Positions 39,176 to 49,319 of a stretch of 64,000 bases of DNA are shown piece after piece. Position 1 is the stretch's first letter. Each line of letters begins with the position of its first letter. The DNA comes from Staphylococcus nepalensis (lineage in GTDB: Bacteria > Bacillota > Bacilli > Staphylococcales > Staphylococcaceae). The translations under genes were made by a program, and so were the position numbers. The stretch spans positions 434,001 through 498,000 of the forward strand of contig NZ_BMCF01000002.1 of NCBI RefSeq assembly GCF_014635045.1, given 5' to 3'. The notes beneath the pieces are model-generated. The model was not told the DNA's origin. It ran no database searches and saw nothing but the letters and a program-made list of their open reading frames with translations.

Positions 39176-40438
39176 TTATTTCTTTTTATCTTTTAGCGTT
39201 TTTAATGTTGTATAAATTTTGTACATTGGTTTATTTATTGGCTTGATAAAGTCTCCAACATATTCAACGACGTTGGCGTTAAAGCCTTTTTTAAATTTAA
39301 CAACACCTGCATCTTCAGCATCTTCTGAAAAATCTCCACTAATCCCATAAAAATTATATCTATCAATATGATGATCAATAGCATAATTTATCATTTTCCA
39401 CTGTATCGCATAACTCCCTGCAAAATGCCTAAACTCATTAGATGTGCCTCCAGCATAATAAACTACTTCGTACGGGTTAACGATAAAGAACGCCGCAGAA
39501 ATTGGTAATTCATTACCATGCGTTTCTTGTAATGCTTTCGCTTCATCAATTTTTTGTTGATTTGCAATGAGTTGTTTTTCTAAATTTTCTTTTTTATTAT
39601 ATGCTTTTTTATTTTCAGGGCGTTTTTCAATATCTTTAAGCGCTTTATTTATATCTTTGCTGAGCACTTCACGTTCAGATTTTAATTCTTCAATATATTC
39701 ATCAAAATCCATATAAGCCAATGGAACTAAGACGCGACCTTTGTAGTATTTCAACCTATTGTAATAGAAGCTATCCTCTCTATCGTCAAAATCTTTCGTT
39801 TCTGAGGTATCCTCCATAAATGAACGGAAAATAGGTAATTCATCTTCATTTAAAAATCTTACTTTTACGCCGTTTTTTTGAACTTTTTTCGTATTACGTT
39901 TACGCAAACTATCCATATTATTGAGAACATCTTTTGCAGTTTTATCTTTTAAGTCTAATACCGAATGGAATCTAATTTGAATAATTGGATCAAAACCAGT
40001 TAAAAAACCTTGATGTTTATAACCAAGTTGTTTCATTTTATCAAAGAGCCAATCATGGCCTGCATTTTCTAATACTTCTCCATCATGATTACGGTACTGG
40101 TATGCAACATACGGGTCTACTCTTAAATATAACGCGTTGTGTTTTTTAACATATTTTGATAGTTCATTGAAAAAATAATGGACTAGTTCCTTATTTTCAA
40201 AATCAATAACTGGCCCACGATTAGTGTAAAAGTATTTGAATAATTTCATTACTGGTACAGCAGTTAATAAACAAGCTGCAACCACTTCGTTGTTGTTATC
40301 TTTTACACCTACTAAGTGTGTTTCAGTACCTTCTGCAATTTTCAGCTCATAATTTCCAACCATTTGTGTAAAATGACTGTTTGGCATATGATCAACAAAT
40401 GCCCCAAACTCTTTAGCAGTTAAATTCGTAAATTTCAT
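39176..40438 (-). CDS. femA: Aminoacyltransferase FemA (glycines 2-3 of the interpeptide bridge)
   Basis: Adds glycines 2 and 3 to the interpeptide bridge of lipid II. At 420 aa it matches S. aureus FemA in length and in landmarks: MKFTNLTAKEFGAF, PNSHFTQMVGNYELK, FYTNRGPVIDFEN, RKRNTKKVQKNGVKVRFL, and VVYYAGGTSNEFRHFAGSYA. The helical arm is about residues 240-305 (LKDIEKRPENKKAYNKKENL). In S. aureus femA directly follows trpA; here a DJ-1 family gene and a 419-bp gap intervene. It probably has its own promoter in that gap. Confidence 0.97.
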   Translation of the reverse strand: MKFTNLTAKEFGAFVDHMPNSHFTQMVGNYELKIAEGTETHLVGVKDNNNEVVAACLLTAVPVMKLFKYFYTNRGPVIDFENKELVHYFFNELSKYVKKHNALYLRVDPYVAYQYRNHDGEVLENAGHDWLFDKMKQLGYKHQGFLTGFDPIIQIRFHSVLDLKDKTAKDVLNNMDSLRKRNTKKVQKNGVKVRFLNEDELPIFRSFMEDTSETKDFDDREDSFYYNRLKYYKGRVLVPLAYMDFDEYIEELKSEREVLSKDINKALKDIEKRPENKKAYNKKENLEKQLIANQQKIDEAKALQETHGNELPISAAFFIVNPYEVVYYAGGTSNEFRHFAGSYAIQWKMINYAIDHHIDRYNFYGISGDFSEDAEDAGVVKFKKGFNANVVEYVGDFIKPINKPMYKIYTTLKTLKDKKK

Positions 40439-40857
40439 TTTATATACTCCTATTTGTCTATAGTTCTTTTTTCGAGTTTAAACTTCAATCTTGATTATTA
40501 TACAATATTCATTTACAAAACTAAATCGATACCCTAGATATATTTGCTAAATGCTACAATTAGGTTTTAATCTATGTATTTTATATTATAGCACTATATT
40601 TATTTTAACAAAGAATACTCATTTAAACACAAATCTAAATTGAATAATAAGCATGTTCTATAAAAGACATAGATATAAATATATTTTCCTAAAATTATAG
40701 ATTTTGTGCTTGTAAAAATGATTAGAGCAATAAAATAATAAGCTGTTGTAAGCCTTTTTTCGAACTTGCTTCACTACTTGCGATAATAAAGAAGGATCTG
40801 GGATATTTCACTATATCCCAGATCCTTCATAAAATTATATATAATTTATCTTCTATA
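40439..40857. other. 419-bp gap between femA and the DJ-1 family gene
   Basis: Presumed femA promoter region on the minus strand, AT-rich, plus the terminator of the upstream gene (40791-40828). No ORF or RNA motif is evident. Confidence 0.5.
40791..40828 (-). terminator. Terminator of the DJ-1 family gene
   Basis: GAAGGATCTGGGATAT (40791-40806) and ATATCCCAGATCCTTC (40813-40828) are perfect 16-bp arms; the minus-strand tail is TTTATTATC. Confidence 0.85.
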
Positions 40858-41520
40858 TTAATTTAAAGCATCTCTTAGTGCTTTACCTATTGCTACGCTT
40901 GATTGAGGATTTTGACCAGTAATGAATTGATTATCTGTTTCAATATGCTCTGTAAAGTCTTCATTTGTTATAAATTGAGCACCTTGTTGTTCTAATGCTG
41001 TTTGTGTTAGGAAAGGCACTTTATACTCTAGACCCATCGCACGTTCTTCATTATCTGTGAATGACGTTAAAGTAACGCCTTCTACTAGGTACTTGCCATT
41101 TTTATCTTTTGCACCTACAAAGGCACTTGGACCATGGCACACAGAGGAAATGAACTTGCCTTCATTTTTGAAGTCAGATAAGATATTAGCTAATCTTTGG
41201 TTGTGCGCAAAATCGAATACCGTACCGTGGCCACCCGGTAGATAGACTGCATCATATTCTATAACATTAACTTCATCTATGCTCGGCACATTTTTAATTT
41301 TTTCTACAAATTGCGCATATTTATTCAACTCGTCGTTTTGAGTTGAATTTGGATCTAAAGGAATTTCTCCTCCCTCAATTGAAACTATATCAACTTGTAT
41401 ACCATCTTCCGTTAGAATATGATAAGGTTCACTGGCCTCTTCTAACCATAAACCTGTTGGTGTGCCATCTTCATACTGTGCTCTACTTGTTATAATGAAT
41501 AAAACTTTTTTACTCAACAT
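40858..41520 (-). CDS. DJ-1/PfpI family protein (type 1 glutamine amidotransferase-like, Hsp31-like)
   Basis: 220 aa. The nucleophile elbow SSVCHGPSAFVGA holds the reactive Cys-His pair near residues 127-128; AVYLPGGHGTVFDF supplies the oxyanion and Glu/Asp partner region. Relatives are glyoxalase III or chaperone/deglycase-like stress proteins. The ATG at 41518-41520 follows AAGAGGTGAC and is preferred over the upstream GTG. It sits between trpA and femA, a place normally without a gene in S. aureus, and carries its own operator-like palindrome and terminator, so it is an independent unit. Confidence 0.88.
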   Translation of the reverse strand: MLSKKVLFIITSRAQYEDGTPTGLWLEEASEPYHILTEDGIQVDIVSIEGGEIPLDPNSTQNDELNKYAQFVEKIKNVPSIDEVNVIEYDAVYLPGGHGTVFDFAHNQRLANILSDFKNEGKFISSVCHGPSAFVGAKDKNGKYLVEGVTLTSFTDNEERAMGLEYKVPFLTQTALEQQGAQFITNEDFTEHIETDNQFITGQNPQSSVAIGKALRDALN

Positions 41521-41567
41521 AGTCACCTCTTCATTCGTTTGACTCTTTATTTGAATTAAATTGAATT

Positions 41568-41583
41568 CAATTTAACCATCTAT
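41568..41583. promoter_or_regulatory. Palindromic operator candidate upstream of the DJ-1 family gene
   Basis: AAATTGAATTCAATTT is a perfect 16-bp palindrome 48 bp upstream of the start codon, the right place for a repressor of the MarR type. The cognate regulator is not in this window. Confidence 0.5.
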
Positions 41584-41644
41584 AATTGATTTCTATTACA
41601 ATTAATACCCGTCTCATACGAACTTCACACATCTAATATGTTTT

Positions 41645-42373
41645 TTATTTATCTAACGCTTTTCTGATAGAATTTAGATAATTTACTGTTTGTTGGTTCT
41701 GATCGCGATCAAATCGTTTAACAATTTCGCTGCCAATAACTGCACCATCTGCTACTTCAACAATATCTTCTACATGGTCAGGTGTACGAATACCAAATCC
41801 TGCAACTACTGGTACGTTTGCTTTTAATTTGATATTGTTTATTCTTTGTTTTAAGTCCGGATGAAACTTACCATTTTCACCTGTAGTCGCGTTCATAGTA
41901 ACTGTATAGATAAACCCTTCGGCGTTTGCAACAATTTGATTGATACGTTCTTCTGAAGTAGTCATAGCGATTAGAGGGATAAGGTTCACTTTCCGGTTGG
42001 GATGCCTGTCTTTTAATTGTTGTACAAGCTCATGTGGTAAATCAGGTATGATTAAACCATATACACCAGCTTTTTCACACGCATCAAAAAACGCATCTTC
42101 CCCGTAATAATTTATAATATTAATATATGTCATTAACACATACTTACTAGATAATCTTTCACGATGAGCGGTTAACGCATCCAAGATGTATTGTATATTT
42201 ACACCATCTTGAATCGCTTTATTGCCAGCTTCCATAATCACAGGCCCATCAGCTACAGGGTCAGAAAAAGGGACGCCTACTTCTATAATATCAGCACCTG
42301 CATCGCTTAACGTTTTCATGTTTTCAATAAAACGTTTGTTACCCATAATATATGGAATAAATAATTTACGCAT
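41645..42373 (-). CDS. trpA: Tryptophan synthase alpha chain
   Basis: Cleaves indole-3-glycerol phosphate to indole and glyceraldehyde 3-phosphate; works as alpha2beta2 with TrpB. 242 aa, TIM barrel. [19 protein letters not shown] carries the catalytic Glu and Asp60-type residue region, GLIIPDLP and [13 protein letters not shown] the phosphate-binding loops. The ATG giving [11 protein letters not shown] is chosen by analogy with S. aureus TrpA; a GTG three codons upstream is open. It overlaps trpB by 8 bp and is the last gene of the operon. Confidence 0.96.
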   Translation of the reverse strand: MRKLFIPYIMGNKRFIENMKTLSDAGADIIEVGVPFSDPVADGPVIMEAGNKAIQDGVNIQYILDALTAHRERLSSKYVLMTYINIINYYGEDAFFDACEKAGVYGLIIPDLPHELVQQLKDRHPNRKVNLIPLIAMTTSEERINQIVANAEGFIYTVTMNATTGENGKFHPDLKQRINNIKLKANVPVVAGFGIRTPDHVEDIVEVADGAVIGSEIVKRFDRDQNQQTVNYLNSIRKALDK

Positions 42374-43580
42374 CTTTGTCACCGTCCTGTTTCATGTAAT
42401 TTCTTATTGTTTCCATATCTTTGTCGCCACGTCCAGATACAGTTACCACGATTATTTGATCTTTATCCATAGTTGGCGCTATTTCTTCAACAAAACTTAA
42501 TGCATGTGCACTTTCAATAGCAGGAATAATACCTTCTGCTTTCGTAAATCTCACCAATGCATCCATCGCCTGTTTATCACTAGCTGTAGCATATTTTACT
42601 CTTCCAATATGATGATAATATGAATGTTCTGGCCCGACGCCTGGATAATCTAGCCCTGCAGATATGGAATGTGCTAATTCAATCTGACCGTGATCGTCTT
42701 GAATTAAATACATTTTAGTGCCATGTAAGATACCTTCTTTTCCTTTATTAATAGCAAGTGCATGTTTATCGCTATCAATACCTTCACCGGCTGCTTCAAC
42801 GCCATACAATGCAACATCATCTTGTATAAATGGATAGAAAGTGCCAATCGCATTCGATCCACCACCTACGCAGGCAATAATCGCATCTGGTAATCGCCCT
42901 TCTTTGTCACTAATTTGTTCTTTAATCTCAGTACCTATTATTTTTTGAAAATCTCTAACTATAGTTGGAAACGGGTCTGGTCCTAGCGCCGATCCCAATA
43001 AATAATGCGTTTCATCCACATGACTGACCCAATATTGTAAAGCTTTATTTACAGCATCGGATAAGGTTCCCTGACCTTCAGTCACGGGTTCAACCGTTGC
43101 ACCAAGTAATTCCATTCTAAATACATTTAACGATTGGCGTTTAATATCTTCTTCACCCATAAATACTACTAGTTCCATATCAAACAATGCTGCAGCTGTT
43201 GCGCTTGCCACACCATGTTGTCCAGCACCAGTTTCTGCTACTAATTTATTTTTCCCCATTCTTTTAGCCAAAAGCGCTTGCCCAAGTGCGTTATTAATTT
43301 TATGTGCACCTGTATGGTTCAAGTCTTCTCTTTTTAAATAAATTTTTGCTCCACCAAGTGATTCTGTATAGGAAGCTGCGTAAGTGAGTGGTGTTTCTCT
43401 GCCTACATAATCTTTTAAATAACCATTAAGTTCATTTTGGAATGAAGGATCATTTTTAGCTTCTGTATAAGCTTGTTTCAGTTCTTGAATTGCTGGCATT
43501 AATGTTTCAGGAACATATTGACCGCCAAAATTACCAAAGAACCCAAATGCATCCACTTCAGTTTGTATATGCTTAACCAT
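42366..43580 (-). CDS. trpB: Tryptophan synthase beta chain
   Basis: PLP enzyme joining indole and serine to tryptophan. 404 aa. The PLP lysine is in [13 protein letters not shown] at residue 94; the alpha-binding loop and [10 protein letters not shown], then [13 protein letters not shown] for the phosphate of PLP, are all intact. It starts 2 bp after trpF. Confidence 0.97.
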   Translation of the reverse strand: MVKHIQTEVDAFGFFGNFGGQYVPETLMPAIQELKQAYTEAKNDPSFQNELNGYLKDYVGRETPLTYAASYTESLGGAKIYLKREDLNHTGAHKINNALGQALLAKRMGKNKLVAETGAGQHGVASATAAALFDMELVVFMGEEDIKRQSLNVFRMELLGATVEPVTEGQGTLSDAVNKALQYWVSHVDETHYLLGSALGPDPFPTIVRDFQKIIGTEIKEQISDKEGRLPDAIIACVGGGSNAIGTFYPFIQDDVALYGVEAAGEGIDSDKHALAINKGKEGILHGTKMYLIQDDHGQIELAHSISAGLDYPGVGPEHSYYHHIGRVKYATASDKQAMDALVRFTKAEGIIPAIESAHALSFVEEIAPTMDKDQIIVVTVSGRGDKDMETIRNYMKQDGDKDA

Positions 43581-43582
43581 AA

Positions 43583-44212
43583 TTAATTAACTCCTTTTAC
43601 AAGTTCTATAATTTCGTTCATTTTTTTACTATCTTTGGTGCCGTCGGTTTCAATACCACTTGCGATATCATAACCGCTATGTTTTAAGTCGCGCTCTTGC
43701 ACACTTTGTATATTTTTATAATTCATACCACCCGCTATTAAAAAATCTACATCTTTAATTGCATTGAGCATGTCCCAGTTGTATGATTTACCAGTACCGC
43801 CGTAAGAAGTTGACGGGGTGTCTATAATAAATTGATCTACAAAGTCTTTATAAAACTGGATAGCTTTTATCAATATTTCTGAATTTTTTGCTGGCAACGC
43901 TTTGATGATTTTAATACTTTTCTTTTTTTGACGAATAAATGCTATTGTCTCAAGTGATTCATTTCCATGTAATTGAATCGTTGTCATATCTGTACCATCA
44001 ATAAGTTTTGATAAAGTTGGGTTGTTTGGATTTACTACAATTACTACTTTTTCTTTGTCATTTGGTACAATCTTGGTAAGTGTTTGAATTTTTTCAATAT
44101 CTACAAAACGTTTACTTTGTGGAAAATGGATAAACCCTATAGCATCGATATTTAAATCTTTAGCTTTGTTTACATCTTCGAGTGTTTTAAATCCACAAAA
44201 TTTTAATTTCAT
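43583..44212 (-). CDS. trpF: Phosphoribosylanthranilate isomerase
   Basis: Amadori isomerisation of phosphoribosylanthranilate to CdRP. 209 aa, TIM barrel. The catalytic Cys is in [10 protein letters not shown] near residue 6, and the catalytic Asp in [19 protein letters not shown] near 134. GGMNYKNIQ is the phosphate loop. Overlaps trpC by 4 bp. Confidence 0.95.
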   Translation of the reverse strand: MKLKFCGFKTLEDVNKAKDLNIDAIGFIHFPQSKRFVDIEKIQTLTKIVPNDKEKVVIVVNPNNPTLSKLIDGTDMTTIQLHGNESLETIAFIRQKKKSIKIIKALPAKNSEILIKAIQFYKDFVDQFIIDTPSTSYGGTGKSYNWDMLNAIKDVDFLIAGGMNYKNIQSVQERDLKHSGYDIASGIETDGTKDSKKMNEIIELVKGVN

Positions 44213-44991
44213 ACTTTCACCTTTTCTAATTTAAGTCCTGGTAAAAATTGGCTTAAGTCACCACACTTCATTAAAGATTCACCGATGAGCAAACCATCTA
44301 TACCAGCATTCACAATATTCTCAACATCTTGCTGATTGCGTATACCACTTTCAGAAATATAATAATATCCATCTTTTTTATTTTCTAAAATTTCATTTGT
44401 ATGCAAAACATCAGTTACAAATCTTTTTAAATCTCTATTATTAACGCCTATTAATTTAGGATTTAATTTATAAGCACGTTCTAGTTCTTCTTTATCGTGG
44501 ACTTCTACTAATACTTCTAAATTTTGTGATGTCGCGTAGTTGTATAGCGTACTTAACTGTTCATCATCCAATACATTTACAATTAATAAAATGATTGAGG
44601 CACCAGCTTTTTTAGCAACATCAATTTGGATAGGGTCCACTACAAAATCTTTACATAACACTGGTAAATTCGTTAATTTTGTCAGCATTTGTAGACGTTC
44701 ATAACTGCCACCAAAATAATGTTCATCGGTTAAAATTGAAACTGCGTTAGCACCATGAGCTTCATAATCTTTGACTTGCTGTGCTAAGTCTCTACCAGGA
44801 AGTTCATTTAATGTCGGACTTTTAGACTTAATTTCTGCAATAATGGCTAATTGATTCGATTGTTTTAATTGTGTTTCAAATGTTTGTTTATGAGATACAT
44901 CTACCTCATTAAGTTCTGCTAATTTTGCTTTATAATACCCTTCACTTAATAAATCCTTTTTATATGCTACAATTTCATCCAATATAGTCAT
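44209..44991 (-). CDS. trpC: Indole-3-glycerol phosphate synthase
   Basis: Closes the indole ring from CdRP. 260 aa, TIM barrel. [12 protein letters not shown] carries the catalytic Lys near residue 53, [21 protein letters not shown] with a second catalytic Lys, [14 protein letters not shown] and [10 protein letters not shown] follow in family order. Overlaps trpD by 17 bp. Confidence 0.96.
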   Translation of the reverse strand: MTILDEIVAYKKDLLSEGYYKAKLAELNEVDVSHKQTFETQLKQSNQLAIIAEIKSKSPTLNELPGRDLAQQVKDYEAHGANAVSILTDEHYFGGSYERLQMLTKLTNLPVLCKDFVVDPIQIDVAKKAGASIILLIVNVLDDEQLSTLYNYATSQNLEVLVEVHDKEELERAYKLNPKLIGVNNRDLKRFVTDVLHTNEILENKKDGYYYISESGIRNQQDVENIVNAGIDGLLIGESLMKCGDLSQFLPGLKLEKVKV

Positions 44992-45991
44992 ACGTTTTGC
45001 CTCCCATTTTATTATATTGTTTTAAAGCTTCGCCGTTTTCAATTAATACTCGAGCTTTATCAACACCTTTTTGAATTGTTGTCGCTTTATTTGCAACATA
45101 CAAAGCAATACCTGTGTTTAATAAAACGACATCTCTTTTAGCACTGCGATCTTTGCCATTTAATATTTGTTTCGTAATTTCCAAATTGTCTTGTGGTGTG
45201 CCACCATACAAATCGCTATTAGGCGCATAATCTAAACCTAAATCTGTTGCATTCAATGTGTAAGATTGAATTGTTTTATCTTCTGTTACTTCATATATTA
45301 TATTGTCTCCAGATAACGTGGCCTCATCCATACCATTTGCACCATGTAATACGATAGCTTTTTTTCTTCCTAAATCTGCTAATGTTTGAGCAATCTTACT
45401 TAAATTACTTGGTTCATATACACCCATAACTTGATAATCTAATTTAAATGGATTAATCAATGGACCAGTAATATTAAAAATAGTTGGATTGCTAATCGCT
45501 TTTCTCAGAGGTTGTATATTTTTCATTATTGGGTACGTTTCGGTTGCATTTAAAAATACTAATCCAACGTCTTTTAATTGTCCTTCTGTTTCCCTAACGC
45601 TGCGTGTCGCAATATTCATCTCATTTAATAAATCTGTGCTTCCTGATGAAGATGTCACGCTTTTATTACCATGCTTTATCACTGGTACACCTGCACTTGC
45701 TAACACAAATGAAACTGTGGTTGAAATATTAAAACTGTTTGATTTATCTCCGCCTGTTCCACAAACACACATGCTATCAGGACAATAGGGTTGTTCTGGG
45801 TACATAGAGCTAATGAGACTATGTGAAATATAAGTCAATTCATCTTGAGTTAGCTCTCTTTCTGAAAATGCTTCTAATAATTCTAATTTAACTGCTTCTT
45901 CTAAATCGTTCGCAATCAATAGTTCTATAAATTCATTCATTTGAGTTTGATTAAGTGGTTTATACTGTTTTATATGACTTTGTAGACTCAT
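44975..45991 (-). CDS. trpD: Anthranilate phosphoribosyltransferase
   Basis: Transfers phosphoribose from PRPP to anthranilate. 338 aa. The PRPP-binding glycine loop is [15 protein letters not shown] near residue 83, [17 protein letters not shown] is the second signature, and [10 protein letters not shown] follows. Overlaps trpG by 32 bp, the longest overlap in the operon. Confidence 0.96.
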   Translation of the reverse strand: MSLQSHIKQYKPLNQTQMNEFIELLIANDLEEAVKLELLEAFSERELTQDELTYISHSLISSMYPEQPYCPDSMCVCGTGGDKSNSFNISTTVSFVLASAGVPVIKHGNKSVTSSSGSTDLLNEMNIATRSVRETEGQLKDVGLVFLNATETYPIMKNIQPLRKAISNPTIFNITGPLINPFKLDYQVMGVYEPSNLSKIAQTLADLGRKKAIVLHGANGMDEATLSGDNIIYEVTEDKTIQSYTLNATDLGLDYAPNSDLYGGTPQDNLEITKQILNGKDRSAKRDVVLLNTGIALYVANKATTIQKGVDKARVLIENGEALKQYNKMGGKTYDYIG

Positions 45992-46556
45992 TATAATTGA
46001 CCTCCTTAATGATATTTAAAAAGTTTTTTATAATTTCTTCACCATATTCCGTTGCAAATGATTCAGGGTGGTACTGAATTCCATAATGCAAGCCATTTCT
46101 GTGTTCAAATGATTGAACGCAATCATTTGTTTTAGCAGTTATTTTTAATGGTTTAGGTAACGTCTCAGGGTTACTGATTAATGAATGGTACCTCATTATT
46201 TCTGAATATTCAGTAATATCTCTATATAATTTAGAGTCACTTACAATTTGCATCGTATCTTTTTTACCATGTTTTATTTTTTTATTTTGTATTACATCGC
46301 CACCGTAATAACATGTTAATGCCTGTGACCCTAAGCAAACACCTAATATTGGTTTCTCTTTATAATGCTCAATAATATCCATTAAAAGATTTGTATCAAG
46401 AGGGTGGCCTGGACCAGGAGATATAATTAACCCATCAATTTCTAAACCAAATATTTCAGGGTCATCTGGATATTTAATCACCATATCTTCTGTTTTGCCT
46501 ATAATATTCACTAAGTTATACGTAAAAGAATCATAATTATCAACGACTAAGATCAT
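45960..46556 (-). CDS. trpG: Anthranilate synthase glutaminase subunit
   Basis: Class I glutamine amidotransferase that feeds ammonia to TrpE. 198 aa. The nucleophile is Cys74 in [10 protein letters not shown]; the family usually has GVCLGHQ, so Ser replaces the common His three residues on. The catalytic His-Glu pair is in [15 protein letters not shown] near residue 170. Overlaps trpE by 4 bp. In some bacilli TrpG-type subunits are shared with folate synthesis (PabA); here the trp operon position favours TrpG. Confidence 0.93.
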   Translation of the reverse strand: MILVVDNYDSFTYNLVNIIGKTEDMVIKYPDDPEIFGLEIDGLIISPGPGHPLDTNLLMDIIEHYKEKPILGVCLGSQALTCYYGGDVIQNKKIKHGKKDTMQIVSDSKLYRDITEYSEIMRYHSLISNPETLPKPLKITAKTNDCVQSFEHRNGLHYGIQYHPESFATEYGEEIIKNFLNIIKEVNYNESTKSYKTV

Positions 46557-47962
46557 GGTGACACCTCCAGTAAACTTTTCGCTTTAAGTTTCGTTTCTTC
46601 TAATTCTTTCTCAGGTATTGAATCATATACAACACCACAACCTGCTTCTACATTAATATATGTTTCATCGATCATCATTGTGCGTATGGCTAATGCAAAG
46701 TCTAAATCATGATTGCAATTGATGTATCCTATACCTCCGCTATACACACCGCGTTTTTGAGGTTGTGCTTCATAAATTCGTTGAATTGCCCTTAATTTCG
46801 GCGCACCTGATACTGTACCTGTTGGCAATAAACTTGCAATAACTGTCATTGGTGAATAGTTAGATTTTAGTTTTCCAGTTATTTCACTCACAATGTGCAT
46901 TACATGCTCATAACGTTCAATTGCCATTAACTTTTCAATTTTAGAACTAGCTATTTCACTTACTCTGTGAATATCGTTTCGGCCTAAATCAACAAGCATG
47001 CTATGTTCACTGATTTCTTTTTCATCGTTGATTAATTGTTGTTCATTTTTATAATCTTCTGCTTCAGTAGCACCTCTTTTTATCGTTCCAGCTATGGGAT
47101 TAGTAACAACAGTTTGTCCTTTTACCTTCACAAAACTTTCTGGTGAACTACCTACGATAATCGGTTCGTCTAAATTTAAATAATACATATAAGGGCTGGG
47201 ATTCTGGCGTTTTAGGTTTTGATAAAGTTGGTAAGATAACAATTGTATATTTACACCAAACTGATGCTTATATTTATAAATAATTGAAGGGACAACTTGG
47301 AACATATCACCTTGTTGTATTAATGACTTCATATCGCTCACTGTTTTTATAAATTCTTCTGGTGCAATATTCGATTCAATTTGTTTTTCATTTATCTCAT
47401 TCTTTATAGGAGAAGGGTAAATATTGATATCCTTTAATGCTTCAACACGATGATTTACACGTTGTGCTAACTGTTGTTCACTATCATTAGAAAATAAGTC
47501 TGTTGCTATGACATAGAGATGTTCTTTGTAATGGTCAAATACATAGACGTCTTCGACCATATAAAATTTTGCATCGTGCTGTGGATGGTCATCTAATGCA
47601 ATCTGTTTCAATATTGGAAATTCATGTCTAACTAAGTCAAAACTACATGAGCCTACAAACCCTGAAACAAATGGTAATAAAGCTAAATCTTCATCTTCTA
47701 CAACAGCTTTATATTGGTCTATAAATGCTTTTAATTTATCATAGGGTTGCTCAGTTTCTATTAGCGTCTCTTTATCACTGTAATGTATCATCATATTTTC
47801 ATTATCCAATGTAAGTGATCCATATACGTCAAATATCACAATTGAATAACGTCCTTTAAGTTTAGATTGGTCTGTGCTTTCTAAAATAATTTTGTGTTGC
47901 TTCAATCTTGCTAGTGCTTCTGGAGTTACTTCAGCATTTATTTTTTGATATTGCACCTTCAT
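46553..47962 (-). CDS. trpE: Anthranilate synthase component I
   Basis: Makes anthranilate from chorismate with ammonia from TrpG. 469 aa. C-terminal chorismate-binding domain motifs: GDMFQVVPSI, VVGSSPESFVKV-like IIVGSSPESF, NPIAGTIKRGATEAED, EHSMLVDLGRNDIHRVS, and LPTGTVSGAPKLRAI. The N-terminal third contains the divergent tryptophan feedback domain. It is the first structural gene after the tandem T-box leader. RBS GGGGAGG lies between the leader terminator and the ATG, so termination readthrough directly gates its translation. Confidence 0.96.
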   Translation of the reverse strand: MKVQYQKINAEVTPEALARLKQHKIILESTDQSKLKGRYSIVIFDVYGSLTLDNENMMIHYSDKETLIETEQPYDKLKAFIDQYKAVVEDEDLALLPFVSGFVGSCSFDLVRHEFPILKQIALDDHPQHDAKFYMVEDVYVFDHYKEHLYVIATDLFSNDSEQQLAQRVNHRVEALKDINIYPSPIKNEINEKQIESNIAPEEFIKTVSDMKSLIQQGDMFQVVPSIIYKYKHQFGVNIQLLSYQLYQNLKRQNPSPYMYYLNLDEPIIVGSSPESFVKVKGQTVVTNPIAGTIKRGATEAEDYKNEQQLINDEKEISEHSMLVDLGRNDIHRVSEIASSKIEKLMAIERYEHVMHIVSEITGKLKSNYSPMTVIASLLPTGTVSGAPKLRAIQRIYEAQPQKRGVYSGGIGYINCNHDLDFALAIRTMMIDETYINVEAGCGVVYDSIPEKELEETKLKAKSLLEVSP

Positions 47963-47980
47963 TTTATATTCCTCCCCATA

Positions 47981-48190
47981 AAAAAATCAGCGTCCTTAAA
48001 TATTAATTAAGGACGCTGACGCGCGGTACCACCTAAATTAGTAGACATATGTCATAAACTATCTACCCACTCATTTGAATCTTCACTTGTAATCCAACAA
48101 AACCCAATTTCAGTATATGTAGGTGTTAGTTTTCATCAGCCACTAACTTTCTGTACGCTACCTTTCATAACTTACTTCATTTTGTTTTCT
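47981..48190 (-). promoter_or_regulatory. T-box riboswitch 2 (tRNA-Trp), proximal to trpE
   Basis: The minus-strand transcript has a Stem I region with GAAAGTTAGTGGCTGATGAA, an ATTGGG specifier context whose TGG matches tRNA-Trp, the T-box AGGTGGTACCGCG, and a terminator with 13-bp arms (47987-47999 and 48007-48019, read as TCAGCGTCCTTAA) plus T7. Uncharged tRNA-Trp should block the terminator. Confidence 0.9.
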
Positions 48191-48194
48191 TTTT

Positions 48195-48428
48195 TAAATA
48201 TAAAAAACACCACACTAACGCATGCTGTAAGGACGCGTTACCGTGGTGCCACCTTAGTTAACAAATTTATTGTTCACTTTAAATATATTAATCTGTATCA
48301 ACATTTAAAAGCCCAATTCACAATATATGTTGTGCTAATTTTCATCGACCATTAGCTTTCTAATTGCTACAAATCACATACGCTACTCTATCTTTCAAAT
48401 GACAACTTGTGTTTGTTGTAAAATGAAT
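48195..48428 (-). promoter_or_regulatory. T-box riboswitch 1 (tRNA-Trp), distal
   Basis: A second complete element upstream of the first. It has AGAAAGCTAATGGTCGATGA, the same AATTGGG specifier context (TGG), the T-box AGGTGGCACCACGG, and a terminator in which CACCAC and AACGC pair with GCGTT and GTGGTG before a run of six T (minus strand, ending about 48204). Two elements in series must both read through for trp expression. Confidence 0.9.
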
Positions 48429-48436
48429 TAATTTAA

Positions 48437-48465
48437 ATAATACAAGTATCATTTTCATTTGTCAA
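48437..48465 (-). promoter_or_regulatory. trp operon promoter
   Basis: Minus-strand TTGACA (48465-48460) and TATTAT (48442-48437) with 17 bp between. The start falls just before T-box 1. Confidence 0.88.
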
Positions 48466-48743
48466 CTTATAATTTAAAAACGCTCTTATTTTTAAAATAA
48501 TATGCTGAGTTAACATTGTAACTAAACTGGTGTAATTAAATTTGTAAGTTTAACTTTAAATGGCAACTTAATCCAAATTATATTATAAAAATCATTCTAA
48601 ATAAGCAATACTTGGATGTCACTCATAGTTGCTTATACTACGATGATTTAAACCGTTATTGAATAATCATTAACATAAATTCTCATAAATTTTTACTTAT
48701 TTTAATAAAAAGTATTGAAAATAGCACATATTATTTTAAAATG

Positions 48744-48761
48744 AGAGTGAACGTTCTCTTT
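48744..48761. promoter_or_regulatory. Operator candidate for the TetR regulator
   Basis: GAGAGTGAACGTTCTCTT is an imperfect palindrome centred on AACGTT, 16 bp before the tetR start codon. Its position suggests autorepression and co-repression of the exporter. Confidence 0.6.
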
Positions 48762-48776
48762 TAAAGGTGGGATATA

Positions 48777-49319
48777 ATGACAAAATTAACTAAAAAACAG
48801 GAGCAATTAATCTACAGTGCCAATCAACTTTTTGATAAGCAAGGTTTTAGCGCAACAGGCATTGATCAGATTATCCAAGCATCAAATGTTGCAACGATGA
48901 CTCTATATAGAAATTATAAATCTAAAGATGATTTAATCGTCGCGGTTTTAAAATATAGAGAAGATGTGTATATGAACTTCTTAGAAAATAACAATGATAA
49001 AAGCTTAAACCATATGATCGAACAGCATTTAGAATGGTTAAAGCGCAAAAATACAAACGGGTGTTTATTTTTAAAAGCTATGGAAGAATTTAGACATTCC
49101 AATCAAGATATTGTAGATATAGTCAGTCACCATAAAATAAAGGTGGCAAAATTAATAGAAGAAAAGTTAGAAAACGAAAATTATCGTAACATAAAAGATT
49201 TAGCTAAAAAGTTACTATTCATATTGGAAGGCAGTACATCAATGATAGAACATATGGATTTTGCAGATGTTAAATCTATTACGATGAGTCTTTCAAAAGG
49301 AGTGCTAAACAATGAATAA
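48777..49319 (+). CDS. TetR/AcrR family transcriptional regulator
   Basis: 180 aa. N-terminal helix-turn-helix: LIYSANQLFDKQGFSATGID, then IIQASNVATMTLYRNYKSKDDLI, the classic TetR recognition helix pattern ending near residue 53. The ligand domain has an ERFRH-like HSNQDIVDIVSHHK and is related to the YxaF/LmrA-type C-terminal class. It overlaps the following MFS gene by 8 bp, so it most likely controls that transporter. RBS AAAGGTGGG. Confidence 0.88.
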   Translation: MTKLTKKQEQLIYSANQLFDKQGFSATGIDQIIQASNVATMTLYRNYKSKDDLIVAVLKYREDVYMNFLENNNDKSLNHMIEQHLEWLKRKNTNGCLFLKAMEEFRHSNQDIVDIVSHHKIKVAKLIEEKLENENYRNIKDLAKKLLFILEGSTSMIEHMDFADVKSITMSLSKGVLNNE

